A DNA stretch of 64,000 nt, taken from the NCBI GenBank assembly GCA_947259225.1, contig CAMYLK010000003.1, positions 62,001 through 126,000 on the forward strand. The letters run 5' to 3'. This DNA is from an uncultured Desulfobulbaceae bacterium. GTDB taxonomy: Bacteria > Desulfobacterota > Desulfobulbia > Desulfobulbales > Desulfobulbaceae. A program made the translations under genes and the position numbers. Below, one piece after another: positions 1 to 8,472 of the stretch (positions within the stretch are counted from its first letter, which is position 1; every line of letters starts with the position of its first letter). The notes under the pieces were generated by a model. That model was not told where the DNA came from. It was given only the letters and a program-made list of their open reading frames with translations, and did no database searches.

Positions 1-57
1 CAGGCTTTCCACAACACCGTCCTCAAATGGGAGGACTACTTTCTCAAGGTCACCTGA
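1..57 (+). CDS. 3' end of an unidentified gene
   Basis: An open frame enters from the left edge and stops at TGA 55-57, giving an 18-residue C-terminus (QAFHNTVLKWEDYFLKVT). It reads like ordinary protein sequence and converges on the minus-strand cNMP-binding gene about 50 bp away, but too little is present to name it. It could also be a chance open frame. Confidence 0.45.
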   Translation, partial: QAFHNTVLKWEDYFLKVT

Positions 58-105
58 TAAGTTCAATGGAGCTCTGAGTAATGACATACATAAAACCTAT
101 TTAAT

Positions 106-732
106 TTACTCTACCTGACTGTCACTTGGGAGTTGCGTCTTCCCTGCCATCCTGTTTCGTTCGAAACGCTTTAACAGAAGCTGGATCAGATAAAATCCGA
201 ATCGGGGGTTCTGGTAATACAACTGTTTAATCTCCTTGCCGGTCATTGAGAGTAATTCAACATCCGACTCGCACCTGAGGGTAGCCAGCCTTTTTTGTTC
301 AATGGAAAAGACTCCCATCTCGCCGATAATTTCACCTGGTTGAAGAGTTACATCCAGTTCTTCCACCCTTATCGTCCCTCTTTTTAGAACATAAAATTTA
401 TCGGCTTCATCCCCCCGGCGGAAAACAACATCATCTTCGTGAAATTCTTCGCTCTTCATATGCGGAACAAGGAAATCAAGAGACATATCACTCTCTGAAG
501 CATGCTTGACCTGTTTAATCAGCCTGATCATCTGGAGAAGGCGCACAAAATTCATCGGCAAAAGAACGACATGCAGAACGAACAACGGCCATACCTGTGC
601 TATGGCCGCATAGACTATAAAAGCTGCATTGCTTGACATCCCGATAATCCGGAGCGGAATCATATTTCTCATGTAAAATGTGGAAAACATGAGAAATGCG
701 GCCAAAAAACCCAATGCTTCAACCCAGTCCAT
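106..732 (-). CDS. Membrane-anchored cyclic nucleotide-binding domain protein
   Basis: The 208-residue product has two or three hydrophobic segments in its first ~65 residues, then a basic linker, then a cNMP-binding (CAP effector-like) beta-roll at roughly residues 95-190. The segments VVFRRGDEADKFYVLKRG and PGEIIGEMGVFS match the family's 'F..Gd.ad.fYvl..G' and 'G..fGE....' pattern. No helix-turn-helix or kinase domain follows, so it is probably a membrane sensor or scaffold and not a transcription factor. The usual phosphate-binding Arg of true cAMP binders is not clear after GEMG, so ligand binding is uncertain. It lies directly downstream of the fumarase alpha gene on the same strand with a 59-bp gap. 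Confidence 0.75.
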   Translation of the reverse strand: MDWVEALGFLAAFLMFSTFYMRNMIPLRIIGMSSNAAFIVYAAIAQVWPLFVLHVVLLPMNFVRLLQMIRLIKQVKHASESDMSLDFLVPHMKSEEFHEDDVVFRRGDEADKFYVLKRGTIRVEELDVTLQPGEIIGEMGVFSIEQKRLATLRCESDVELLSMTGKEIKQLYYQNPRFGFYLIQLLLKRFERNRMAGKTQLPSDSQVE

Positions 733-791
733 GTCAGGATTATCTCCGGATGTGCTTCTTCGGAAGCTGCTGGCCTACATCTGTATTCAGG

Positions 792-1628
792 CTAAAGAAA
801 GACTTCCTTGTGCCTGTGTGAATGACACTGGATATTGACTGCAACCGGCAAACTCGCAATATGAGTAGGATAGGTGTCTATATGTACAGCCAGGGCTGTA
901 TTGCAACCGCCAAGACCTTGCACCCCCCTTCCTTCCCTGTTTACCCGCTTGAGTATTTCCAACTCCAATTGTGCCACATCTCCCCGTTCACTGGGCTCTC
1001 CAACTGGCCGCAGCAAAGACTTCTTCGCCATGAGAGCCGCCTTCTCAAAGGTACCGCCGATCCCTGCACCTACCACCAGGGGAGGGCAGGGATTGGGCCC
1101 TGCTTTGACAACTGTATTGACTATATAATCTACTGCTCCTGGAATCCCTGCTGACGGAGGCAGCATCTTAAGGCCGCTCATGTTCTCGCTGCCGCAACCC
1201 TTGGGCAGAAAACGAATCCGGCACTGGTCACCCGGTTCAACATCGACATGGACAACAGCAGGGATATTGGTCCCGGTATTCTGGCGGGTAATCACATCAC
1301 AGACTGATTTGCGTAAAAATCCTTCCTCATAACCTATCCGGACTCCCTCCTGGACTGCATCCACCAGCCCACCTTCTATTCTCACTTCCTGACCTAATGA
1401 AACAAACACTGTGCAAATCCCGGTGTCCTGGCAAGCAGGAATCTGCTCTCGACTTGCTATATCGGCATTCATCACCAGTATATCCAGAACGCTTTTTGCC
1501 AGAGGGGAGGTCTCACGGTCCCGGGCACCAATGAGAGCATCCAGGATATCAGGTTCCAGATCATATGCCGCCGATACAGCTAACTCATTTACCGCCTGGG
1601 TAATATCGGAAGCTTTTATTGTTTTCAT
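792..1628 (-). CDS. fumA: Fumarate hydratase class I (Fe-S), alpha subunit
   Basis: This 278-residue protein is the N-terminal, Fe-S cluster-carrying half of class I fumarase/L-tartrate dehydratase, interconverting fumarate and malate. Family signatures are CQDTGI (residues 65-70), LPKGCGSENMS (residues 141-151), GAGIGGTFEKAALMAK and the C-terminal PTHIASLPVAVNIQCH; the three Cys in these motifs are the expected 4Fe-4S ligands. Length is normal for the alpha subunit of two-subunit enzymes. The ~185-residue beta subunit normally follows, but the next gene downstream is the cNMP-binding protein, so beta is missing here. It is 27 bp downstream of panB. GGGGAA about 9 bases before the ATG serves as ribosome binding site. 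Confidence 0.9.
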   Translation of the reverse strand: MKTIKASDITQAVNELAVSAAYDLEPDILDALIGARDRETSPLAKSVLDILVMNADIASREQIPACQDTGICTVFVSLGQEVRIEGGLVDAVQEGVRIGYEEGFLRKSVCDVITRQNTGTNIPAVVHVDVEPGDQCRIRFLPKGCGSENMSGLKMLPPSAGIPGAVDYIVNTVVKAGPNPCPPLVVGAGIGGTFEKAALMAKKSLLRPVGEPSERGDVAQLELEILKRVNREGRGVQGLGGCNTALAVHIDTYPTHIASLPVAVNIQCHSHRHKEVFL

Positions 1629-1655
1629 GTTAACAGTTCCCCTGCAGCGCCGTTA

Positions 1656-2492
1656 TTAATTTTCCCGCATGGAACTCAAATCAACTTTCGATTTAAACGT
1701 GTGCTCTTCAGCCGGAAAAACACCGCTCTCCACTTCCTCCCTGAACAAGGTAACCGCCTCTTTGATATGCGGAGCAAGGTCGAGATACTTTTTCACAAAT
1801 CCGGGGGTAAATTTGTCAAACAAACCGAGCAGGTCATTTATCACCAGAACCTGACCGTCACAACTCGGACCAGCTCCTATGCCTATAGTCGGGACACCGA
1901 CCGAATCGGTGACAATTGCAGCAAGTTCCCCAGGGACACATTCCAACACCAATGAAAACACACCTGCCTGGGTAAGTGCCCTGGCGTCTGCAATCATCCT
2001 ATGAGCTGATTCCAGATTCTGTCCCTGGACTTTGAAACCGCCAAGCTGCCCGGCTGTCTGCGGTGTCAAACCTACATGCCCCATCACCGGCACGCCGGCA
2101 CGGGTCAGAGCACGGACAACGTCACACATTTCCTCCCCTCCTTCAATCTTAACTGCATCACAACCTGCTTCTTTCATGAAACGAACACCGTTATCAACTG
2201 CAGCGGTCAATCCTGACTGATAGGATCCGAAAGGCATGTCCCCTACTACCAGAGCCTGTGAAGTTCCTCGGCTCACCGCCCTGGCATGGTGAAGCATTTC
2301 CTCCATGGTTACCGGTACGGTACTTTCATACCCCAGGACAACCATGCCGAGCGAATCCCCCACCAGGAGAATATCAATATCACTCTTATCCAACAGCCGC
2401 GCCATGGAGGCATCATAGGCAGTAAGCATAGTAATTCTCATGCTCTCCTGCTTCATTTCCAGAATATCCCTGACTGTTTTTTTGACTGACAT
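1656..2492 (-). CDS. panB: 3-methyl-2-oxobutanoate hydroxymethyltransferase
   Basis: PanB transfers a hydroxymethyl group from methylene-tetrahydrofolate to alpha-ketoisovalerate, giving ketopantoate for pantothenate and CoA synthesis. The 278-residue product shows MLTAYDASMARLLD, the Mg-binding VGDSLGMVVLGYE, MPFGSYQ and KIEGGEE, with GHVGLTPQ and GIGAGPSCDGQVLV further on. A longer frame exists upstream, but the ATG at 2492 is chosen because GGGAGG lies 5-6 bases before it and the sequence from MSVKKTVRD aligns with the family start. It begins 13 bp after the ruvB stop, so it is probably cotranscribed with ruvCAB. The CoaBC gene of the same CoA pathway is elsewhere in this window. Confidence 0.95.
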   Translation of the reverse strand: MSVKKTVRDILEMKQESMRITMLTAYDASMARLLDKSDIDILLVGDSLGMVVLGYESTVPVTMEEMLHHARAVSRGTSQALVVGDMPFGSYQSGLTAAVDNGVRFMKEAGCDAVKIEGGEEMCDVVRALTRAGVPVMGHVGLTPQTAGQLGGFKVQGQNLESAHRMIADARALTQAGVFSLVLECVPGELAAIVTDSVGVPTIGIGAGPSCDGQVLVINDLLGLFDKFTPGFVKKYLDLAPHIKEAVTLFREEVESGVFPAEEHTFKSKVDLSSMREN

Positions 2493-2505
2493 AATGCCTC
2501 CCAGC

Positions 2506-3555
2506 CTATTCAAAAAGACCCGGTTGCTTAGCAATCGCCTGATGCACGGGACGATTAAAATGTTCGTAGGCTGCAACCGTAGCCATACGTCCACGCGGTG
2601 TCCGTACCAGGAAACCTGACTGAATAAGAAATGGTTCGTACACATCTTCCAGGGTGTTCTTTTCTTCACAAACTACTGTGGCAAGAGTATCAAGGCCGAT
2701 CGGCCCTCCCTGGAACTTATCAATGAGTGACAGCAGAATCCGCCGGTCCATCTCATCAAGCCCGTATCGATCTACCGAGAGCATATTCAAGGCATCATCC
2801 GCAACTTTACGGGTGATTTTCTTGTGACCACCCACTTCTGAAAAATCCCGAACCCGCCTTAACAATCGGTTGGCGATTCGCGGCGTTCCGCGTGAACGTC
2901 GGCCAAGTTCCAACGCCCCCTTATCATCAATACCTACGTTCAGCAATCTGGCCGAACGCTTGATTATAGTAACCAACTCTTCCGCACTGTAGAAATCAAG
3001 CCGGAGAATGACTCCGAAACGATCACGAAGAGGCGGGGTCAGGAGACCGGTCCTGGTTGTAGCGCCGACCAGGGTAAAACGTGGAAGGTCCATTTTTACA
3101 CTTCTTGCACCGGGTCCCTGTCCGATGACCAGATCAAGCTGGTAATCTTCCATGGCCGGATAGAGAATTTCCTCAACCACGTGACTGAGGCGGTGAATTT
3201 CATCTATAAACAGGACGTCGCCGGCCTGCAAGCTGGTGAGTATGGCAGCCAGATCTCCGGCACGTTCGATTACAGGGCCGGAGGTCACCTTAATGCCTGC
3301 TCCCATCTCATTGGCGATAATATATGCTAATGTGGTTTTTCCCAGGCCGGGGAATCCGTGAAAAAGGGCGTGGTCAAGCGGCTCACCTCGCTGGCGAGCG
3401 GCCTTGATAAATATCTCCAGGCTCCTTTTCAGCTGCTCCTGTCCGATATACTGATCGAGTTTCTTCGGGCGCAGATCAATATCTGGTCTCAATTCCTCAT
3501 GGGTCTCACCCCCTGATACCAGACGCTTGCCGGATATGTTTTCCTCAAATTCCAT
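2506..3555 (-). CDS. ruvB: Holliday junction branch migration ATPase RuvB
   Basis: RuvB is the hexameric AAA+ motor that drives branch migration with RuvA. The 349-residue product has the RuvB N-terminus ([12 protein letters not shown]), Walker [10 protein letters not shown] (about residues 65-73), Walker B/DEIH box FIDEIHRL, sensor-1 LVGATTR and arginine-finger-containing PLRDRFG, followed by the winged-helix C-terminal domain (LDEMDRRIL to the end). Length is typical. It is third in a yebC-ruvC-ruvA-ruvB order, with 165 bp separating it from ruvA. No LexA-like operator was recognised upstream. Confidence 0.97.
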   Translation of the reverse strand: MEFEENISGKRLVSGGETHEELRPDIDLRPKKLDQYIGQEQLKRSLEIFIKAARQRGEPLDHALFHGFPGLGKTTLAYIIANEMGAGIKVTSGPVIERAGDLAAILTSLQAGDVLFIDEIHRLSHVVEEILYPAMEDYQLDLVIGQGPGARSVKMDLPRFTLVGATTRTGLLTPPLRDRFGVILRLDFYSAEELVTIIKRSARLLNVGIDDKGALELGRRSRGTPRIANRLLRRVRDFSEVGGHKKITRKVADDALNMLSVDRYGLDEMDRRILLSLIDKFQGGPIGLDTLATVVCEEKNTLEDVYEPFLIQSGFLVRTPRGRMATVAAYEHFNRPVHQAIAKQPGLFE

Positions 3556-3720
3556 ATGCTTTAACTCTCATTTGCCGGCTTCAATTAAAATGATGATAAT
3601 TTACGGTTCAGCTCTGCGCTCAGTAGAATTATCGGGCGCTTGTTCATCGTTGCACTCTGTATTGATCCATCACATCAGCCATGTTGTGCGCCATACCTTT
3701 ATGCTAATATTTTCATCCCT

Positions 3721-4335
3721 TCAAGCCAGAACCTGCAAGGCCTCACGAATCAGTTCCTCTATCTTCATGTCACCTATTGACTTGCGCTGCTGGACTTTCC
3801 GCAGAGCTTGCCATGCAGTGTTCTGAGGGTACCCGAGATTCACAAGTGCGGACAGGGCATCCTGTACATTATCACCCGCCACCATAGACTCGTCGGGGGC
3901 ATGCTGTTCTTCTCCGGTTAATACTGTGTAGAACCGGCTGACTTTATCCCCGAGTTCAACACACAATCTCTCGGCTGTTTTTTTTCCAACCCCCTGCAAG
4001 GCGGTCAAACGACCAAGATTTTTCAAACTCAGCGCTTCGCACAGATCTGATGCCGATATCCCGGAAAGAACACCGAGAGCAAGTTTCGGCCCCACACCGG
4101 ACACGGTATTTAAAAGAAGGAAAAGCTCCTTGTCTTCTGCCTTGCTGAAACCATACAGGGTAATAGCATCTTCCCGCACGTTTGTATAAATATACAAAAA
4201 TACCTCGTCACCGCTAGAGGGCAACTTGTCATAGGTGCGGCCGGAAATCAAGGCCTCATATCCGACTCCATTCACATCAATGATTACATGATCTGGTTGT
4301 TTTACAAGGAGTATGCCTGAAAGTGATGCTATCAT
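3721..4335 (-). CDS. ruvA: Holliday junction DNA-binding protein RuvA
   Basis: RuvA binds four-way junctions as a tetramer and recruits RuvB. The 204-residue protein begins MIASLSGIL with the OB fold (domain I, ~1-62), then two helix-hairpin-helix motifs with FLLLNTVSGVGPKLAL and LTALQGVGKKTAERL, and a C-terminal domain III (~155-204) ending in helices with LVNLGYP that contact RuvB. It is 42 bp downstream of ruvC. No strong Shine-Dalgarno sequence precedes the ATG, so translation may be coupled to ruvC. Confidence 0.96.
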   Translation of the reverse strand: MIASLSGILLVKQPDHVIIDVNGVGYEALISGRTYDKLPSSGDEVFLYIYTNVREDAITLYGFSKAEDKELFLLLNTVSGVGPKLALGVLSGISASDLCEALSLKNLGRLTALQGVGKKTAERLCVELGDKVSRFYTVLTGEEQHAPDESMVAGDNVQDALSALVNLGYPQNTAWQALRKVQQRKSIGDMKIEELIREALQVLA

Positions 4336-4377
4336 AAGAATTATGTTGAGTTCATTATTTATGTGAAGTCATTAAGG

Positions 4378-4872
4378 TCATCCTGCTGCCTGGAAGGCCA
4401 TCTGATTGGCATGACAGATTGCAACGGCAAGGGCATCGGCAGCGTCATTACTGGGTGATGACGATAACTCCAGCAGTGCCATTACCATGTGCTGGACCTG
4501 GTGTTTGTCTGCCTGACCGTAACCGGCGACAGCCTGCTTTACAGCTCTTGGTGAGTAATCATGGACTTTCAGGCCGCTTTTCATGGCCGCCAGGACGGCC
4601 ACCCCCCTTGCGTGCCCGAGCTTTAGGGCCGACCGTGGATTGTGTGACAAAAAAACATCTTCTACAGCGGCGACTTCCGGAGCATAATGCTGAATAACTT
4701 TGCAAAGCCCATCGTAGATGAGCAACAGGCGGTTGCCTATATGGTCTCCACTCTCGGTCCGGATTGTCCCGCAGGTCACGAAACCCAGATTTGAACCTGC
4801 CCGGTCAATAATACCATACCCGGTTGCTCGTGAACCGGGGTCAATGCCAAGTATTCTGCTCCTGCCGATCAC
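4378..4872 (-). CDS. ruvC: Crossover junction endodeoxyribonuclease RuvC
   Basis: RuvC resolves Holliday junctions by symmetric nicking. The 164-residue product has the RNase H-like catalytic order ILGIDPGSRATGYG (first Asp, residue 11), AVEDVFLSHNPRSALKLGHARG (Glu), and C-terminal SNDAADALAVAICH (acidic pair). The start is GTG at 4872, preceded by GGTGAA. It sits between yebC (34 bp upstream) and ruvA, the common proteobacterial arrangement. Confidence 0.96.
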   Translation of the reverse strand: MIGRSRILGIDPGSRATGYGIIDRAGSNLGFVTCGTIRTESGDHIGNRLLLIYDGLCKVIQHYAPEVAAVEDVFLSHNPRSALKLGHARGVAVLAAMKSGLKVHDYSPRAVKQAVAGYGQADKHQVQHMVMALLELSSSPSNDAADALAVAICHANQMAFQAAG

Positions 4873-4906
4873 AGTTTCACCGGATTAAACAGAGAGGTTT
4901 TACTCA

Positions 4907-5656
4907 CTACGATATGGACTCCATTATTTCATCTGGAATATCAAAGTTGGCATGCACTTTCTGCACATCATCATGATCCTCAAGGTTTTCCAGCAGCTTC
5001 AGCAGTGAACGGGCAACCTTTTCCTCTGCGACATCAACCGTATTCTGGGGCACCATGCTGACGGACGCTTCCTCATACTTGAGGTCATTCTTTTCCAGGT
5101 TTCCCATAACCTCGTTAAAATCCTCTGGTGCTGTAACAATCTGGAAGGTGCTGTCCTCTTCAACAACATCCTCAGCCCCAGCTTCCAGGGCAATATCCAT
5201 CAGTTCTTCTTCCGAAAGAGTCTCCTTGTCGACAACAATGACACCCTTTTTGTCAAACATCCAGCCCACACAACCCGACTCGCCAAGGTTGCCGCCGCTT
5301 TTGCTGAAGTAATGCCTGACGTCAGCCACGGTTCTGTTCTTATTGTCAGTCATGGTCTCGACAAGTACCGCAACACCTCCCGGCCCATATCCCTCATAGA
5401 GGATTTCCTCGTAGTTAGCACCTTCAAGGCCACCGGTTCCTTTTTTTATTGCCCTCTCAATATTATCCTTGGGCATGTTCTCTGACTTGGCGGAGAGAAT
5501 AGCTGTACGGAGACGTGGATTGGCATCGGGGTCACCACCACCCATTCTTGCAGCCACTGTAATTTCTTTGATAAGCTTGGTGAAAATCTTTCCGCGCTTG
5601 GCATCTACGGCCCCTTTTTTTCTCTTGATGGTACTCCATTTTGAATGTCCAGACAC
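4907..5656 (-). CDS. yebC: YebC/PmpR family protein (TACO1-like)
   Basis: The 249-residue protein starts [20 protein letters not shown] and carries the family's [22 protein letters not shown] and [10 protein letters not shown] motifs, with the acidic C-terminal half ([23 protein letters not shown]). Members of this family have been described as transcriptional regulators and, more recently, as ribosome-associated factors that relieve stalling at proline stretches. Synteny with ruvC is conserved across many bacteria. Which role applies here cannot be read from sequence. Confidence 0.96.
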   Translation of the reverse strand: MSGHSKWSTIKRKKGAVDAKRGKIFTKLIKEITVAARMGGGDPDANPRLRTAILSAKSENMPKDNIERAIKKGTGGLEGANYEEILYEGYGPGGVAVLVETMTDNKNRTVADVRHYFSKSGGNLGESGCVGWMFDKKGVIVVDKETLSEEELMDIALEAGAEDVVEEDSTFQIVTAPEDFNEVMGNLEKNDLKYEEASVSMVPQNTVDVAEEKVARSLLKLLENLEDHDDVQKVHANFDIPDEIMESIS

Positions 5657-5702
5657 AATTCAACTCCTTCAGATTACCAGTTCCATATTTTATCAACTTA
5701 CA

Positions 5703-6308
5703 TTATTTCTTTTTTCTTTTGAAACCACGGCCGAAAATAAAAACTTCCCGGCTTTCTTTTCTCGAACTGTCAGGCTTAACAACCTTTACAGTCTGAAACA
5801 ACGGTTTGCATTCACGAATGACCTCGGGAAAATCCTCTCCCTGGAACGCCTTGCAGTAAAATATTCCGTTTTCATGCAGCAGCGCTCCGGCTATTTCCAT
5901 TGCCCTTCTAACCAGGCGCATGGAGTGCTGGTGATCTGCATACTGACTGCCGGTTGTCCGCGGAGCCATATCACTGAGAACAGCATGAAAACCATGCCAC
6001 TCTTTTTTCAGGTTTTCTATCAGATCATCAGAGTAGACATCATAACAGAGCCAGTGAATTTCAGCATGACCTTTTTGCGACGGCAAATCAGTCTCTTGAA
6101 GGTCAACTCCCACCACATTGCCCTTGCTGCCGATGACCTGCGCAGCATATAGACTCCAGCTTCCAGGATGACAACCCAGATCCAGTACCCGCTGGCCGGA
6201 TTTCAGAATTCGGTATTTTTTCTGCACCTCATCAAGCTTGTAGACAGACCTGGCCGGGTACTTGTCCTTCTTCGCCTTTTGAAAATAATAGTCTTTTTCT
6301 TTACGCAT
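5703..6308 (-). CDS. rlmE: 23S rRNA 2'-O-ribose methyltransferase RlmE (FtsJ/RrmJ)
   Basis: The 201-residue protein starts RKEKDYYFQKAKKDKYPARS, where the Lys in ARSVYKL is the first K of the K-D-K-E tetrad. The SAM-binding motif VLDLGCHPGSW follows at about residue 40, then GVDL, LSDMAPRTTG (catalytic Asp) and GIFYCKAFQG (second catalytic Lys). These are hallmarks of the FtsJ family, which methylates U2552 of 23S rRNA in the A-loop. It is 46 bp upstream of yebC and 42 bp downstream of the CCA-adding gene on the same strand, so the block is probably one transcript. Confidence 0.93.
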   Translation of the reverse strand: MRKEKDYYFQKAKKDKYPARSVYKLDEVQKKYRILKSGQRVLDLGCHPGSWSLYAAQVIGSKGNVVGVDLQETDLPSQKGHAEIHWLCYDVYSDDLIENLKKEWHGFHAVLSDMAPRTTGSQYADHQHSMRLVRRAMEIAGALLHENGIFYCKAFQGEDFPEVIRECKPLFQTVKVVKPDSSRKESREVFIFGRGFKRKKK

Positions 6309-6350
6309 ATTCTTTGTTTCAACTTCCCATACAAGGGCAGTTACATCCTC

Positions 6351-7856
6351 TTAACGTATTCTTTCCAGGTATTTCCTGACCAGGCCCAGAGCTTCCTCCC
6401 GCGAGGATATATTGTTTACCATGTGTTCTTCCTCCACCAGGCTAAGAATTTCCTTGAATATCGGACCTGGCTCAAGGTACAATTCATCTATCAGGTCCTT
6501 GCCAGTCAGCAGGGGAGGCTGGGCCCTGACCGGTTCCACATTCTCTTTTCTTACTCTTTCGATCCGTTCAAAAAGAGCTGCAACCTCTTTCTCGATTTTA
6601 TCCGGCCGTTTTATGCCCAGTCCTGCGAGCGCATCTGCCATGCTGAGGAGAAACAGACCCGGCAGAGCAGGACCCACTGTTCGAATAATCCGCAGACAGG
6701 CTTTCAGGCTGAGTTGACCATTGCGCTGCACATTGATCAAATGAAAGGGCCACATGTGAACTCCGACCAGATCGCTCACTGCTTTAGCATCTTCACCGCG
6801 CCAGTGCAGACGGCGAGCTATTTTACCAACCTGCTTGAGACCTGCCTGATCATGGCTGTAAAAGGTAATTCGCCCTCCCTTGTCCTCATCGATGGCCATT
6901 GTAGCCGGTTTTCCCAGATCATGAAAAAGGGCGGCCCATTTCAACTGGAAGGAGTGTCGCCCGTTTTTAATGTACGCCTTCATTACTTCAGAGTTTTCAG
7001 GAAAAAACCGAACCGGGTTTTCCTGGATCAGTTCCATGCTCCGCAAAGTTGCAAGACTGTGATCAAAGACATCAAGGTGGTGACTCGATGGCTGCTCCAT
7101 TCCTACCCCTGGTTTCAATTCTGGAATGATCTCAAATAACAGGTCGGTTTCCGCAAGGTCCTGGAACACTCCATGCGCCCCGGCTGATCCCATGATCAGG
7201 TCAAGCTCATACGCCACCCGTTCAGGAGCTGAACGTGAAATCCACTTCTTTTGACGAATGACAAGACCCAGGGTTTTGCTCTCTGCCGAAAAACCAAGGG
7301 TGGCAGCAAAACGAAAAACCCTTAACATGCGCAGGGGATCACTTTTAAAAGAATAGGGTGAGGTTACCCGGATACACCCATGTTCCATATCAGCTGTTCC
7401 TCCTGCCGGATCTATTACCTGCACTTTGTCCGGCAGCGAAACATCATCCAGGCACAACACGTTCTTCAGGGAAACGGCCATGCTGTTGATCGTGATATCA
7501 CGCTTGGTCAATTCTCTCTCTATTGTCTCCGCACCCTCTCTGAAGGATGTAAAATCAATCTCCCTTCCCTGCAATACAACCCTGGCAGCGTCCTCTTCCC
7601 TCCCTAACGCTACGTATGTTCCGCCTGTAAGATCGACCAGTTTCGAGGCCCATATCTTTGCACCCCTGCTGACGGTAATATCGATATCTGCCGGTATTCT
7701 GTCCATGAGCAGGTCCCGGACAGTTCCCCCGCTTAAATACACCTCTCCTTTCAATTTATGATGTATTGCTGGCAGTTTTTCCAGGAGATCAGGGCCCAAC
7801 AGGTCAGTAATCTGTTCTGTTGGCAGGGTAGTTTTTTCTTTTGGTGCTTTTTTCAT
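6351..7856 (-). CDS. cca: CCA tRNA nucleotidyltransferase / poly(A) polymerase family, with HD domain
   Basis: The 501-residue class II nucleotidyltransferase has LSGGTVRDLLM followed by ADIDITV (metal-binding D-x-D), ALGREEDAARVV, KRDITINSMA and PLRMLRVFRFAATLGF, the core of enzymes that add CCA to tRNA 3' ends. An HD phosphohydrolase-like domain follows (AALFHDLGKPATM at ~310-322, HDQAGL). The encoded tRNA-His in this window already carries CCA, so the enzyme would act mainly in repair. The sequence does not distinguish CCA-adding, A-adding or CC-adding specificity. Confidence 0.88.
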   Translation of the reverse strand: MKKAPKEKTTLPTEQITDLLGPDLLEKLPAIHHKLKGEVYLSGGTVRDLLMDRIPADIDITVSRGAKIWASKLVDLTGGTYVALGREEDAARVVLQGREIDFTSFREGAETIERELTKRDITINSMAVSLKNVLCLDDVSLPDKVQVIDPAGGTADMEHGCIRVTSPYSFKSDPLRMLRVFRFAATLGFSAESKTLGLVIRQKKWISRSAPERVAYELDLIMGSAGAHGVFQDLAETDLLFEIIPELKPGVGMEQPSSHHLDVFDHSLATLRSMELIQENPVRFFPENSEVMKAYIKNGRHSFQLKWAALFHDLGKPATMAIDEDKGGRITFYSHDQAGLKQVGKIARRLHWRGEDAKAVSDLVGVHMWPFHLINVQRNGQLSLKACLRIIRTVGPALPGLFLLSMADALAGLGIKRPDKIEKEVAALFERIERVRKENVEPVRAQPPLLTGKDLIDELYLEPGPIFKEILSLVEEEHMVNNISSREEALGLVRKYLERIR

Positions 7857-7980
7857 TGTATAACACTATACCAATGGTACCTTCCATTTTTCCATAAAAT
7901 CCTCTAACATAGAAGTTAATTTATTTATCCGTAGGTACTTACCGGACTTCTTGACGGTCAATGGCGAACATATTTTACTC

Positions 7981-8472
7981 ATGGAAGCTGCAACCACCAG
8001 AACAATACGCATCGGGAATGCCAACATTGGCCTTATTGGCCTGGACATTGCTTTGAACAAGGCGGCAGCGCAGAATATGCAGGAAGATCAGGCTGTCGAA
8101 TTCCTTTACTCTGCGGTCTGTAAAAAAAACTACATCCCTACCGGTGCCGAGAATAAATACCGTAAGGCTCTTCGAAATGAATACCGAAAACACATGAACA
8201 TCGATAGCCAGGAGACGGTCGGGCTGGTTATCAGAATCTTCGGAACCGGCTGCATAAGCTGTGACAATCTGCAGGCCCAGGTCATTGAAGTGCTAAGCCA
8301 TATGAACCTGGCAGCCGACATCGAACAGATCCACGATCCTGATGAAATCGGCCGGCTTGGCGTACTCATGACCCCTGCCCTTATGATCAACGGGAAGATC
8401 AAGAGTGGCGGGAAACCACCGACGCTAGCCCAGATAGAACAATGGATCAAGGAAACTGCACAGAATGGATAA
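7981..8472 (+). CDS. Thioredoxin-like redox-active disulfide protein
   Basis: The C-terminal ~80 residues form a small thioredoxin/glutaredoxin-like fold (Thioredoxin_3 type): VIRIFGTGCISCDNLQ has the C-x-x-C active site, followed by VLSHMNLAADIEQI and the cis-Pro motif VLMTPALMINGKI. The N-terminal ~80 residues (TIRIGNANIGLIGLDIALN onward) are an extra domain I do not recognise. Such proteins are common next to membrane transporters in anaerobes. The ATG at 7981 is chosen; a TTG at 7951 in the same frame would add ten residues, and neither has a clear Shine-Dalgarno. The stop overlaps the start of the MscS gene by 8 bp, so the two are cotranslated. Confidence 0.72.
   Translation: MEAATTRTIRIGNANIGLIGLDIALNKAAAQNMQEDQAVEFLYSAVCKKNYIPTGAENKYRKALRNEYRKHMNIDSQETVGLVIRIFGTGCISCDNLQAQVIEVLSHMNLAADIEQIHDPDEIGRLGVLMTPALMINGKIKSGGKPPTLAQIEQWIKETAQNG

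Noticed and set aside
2493-2669. Longer N-terminus for PanB
   Set aside because: The extension overlaps the 3' end of ruvB and is unlike any PanB; ATG 2492 has a good ribosome binding site.
6168-7139. Long plus-strand frame opposite rlmE and the CCA-adding gene
   Set aside because: It is antisense to two well-supported genes and its translation has no family features.
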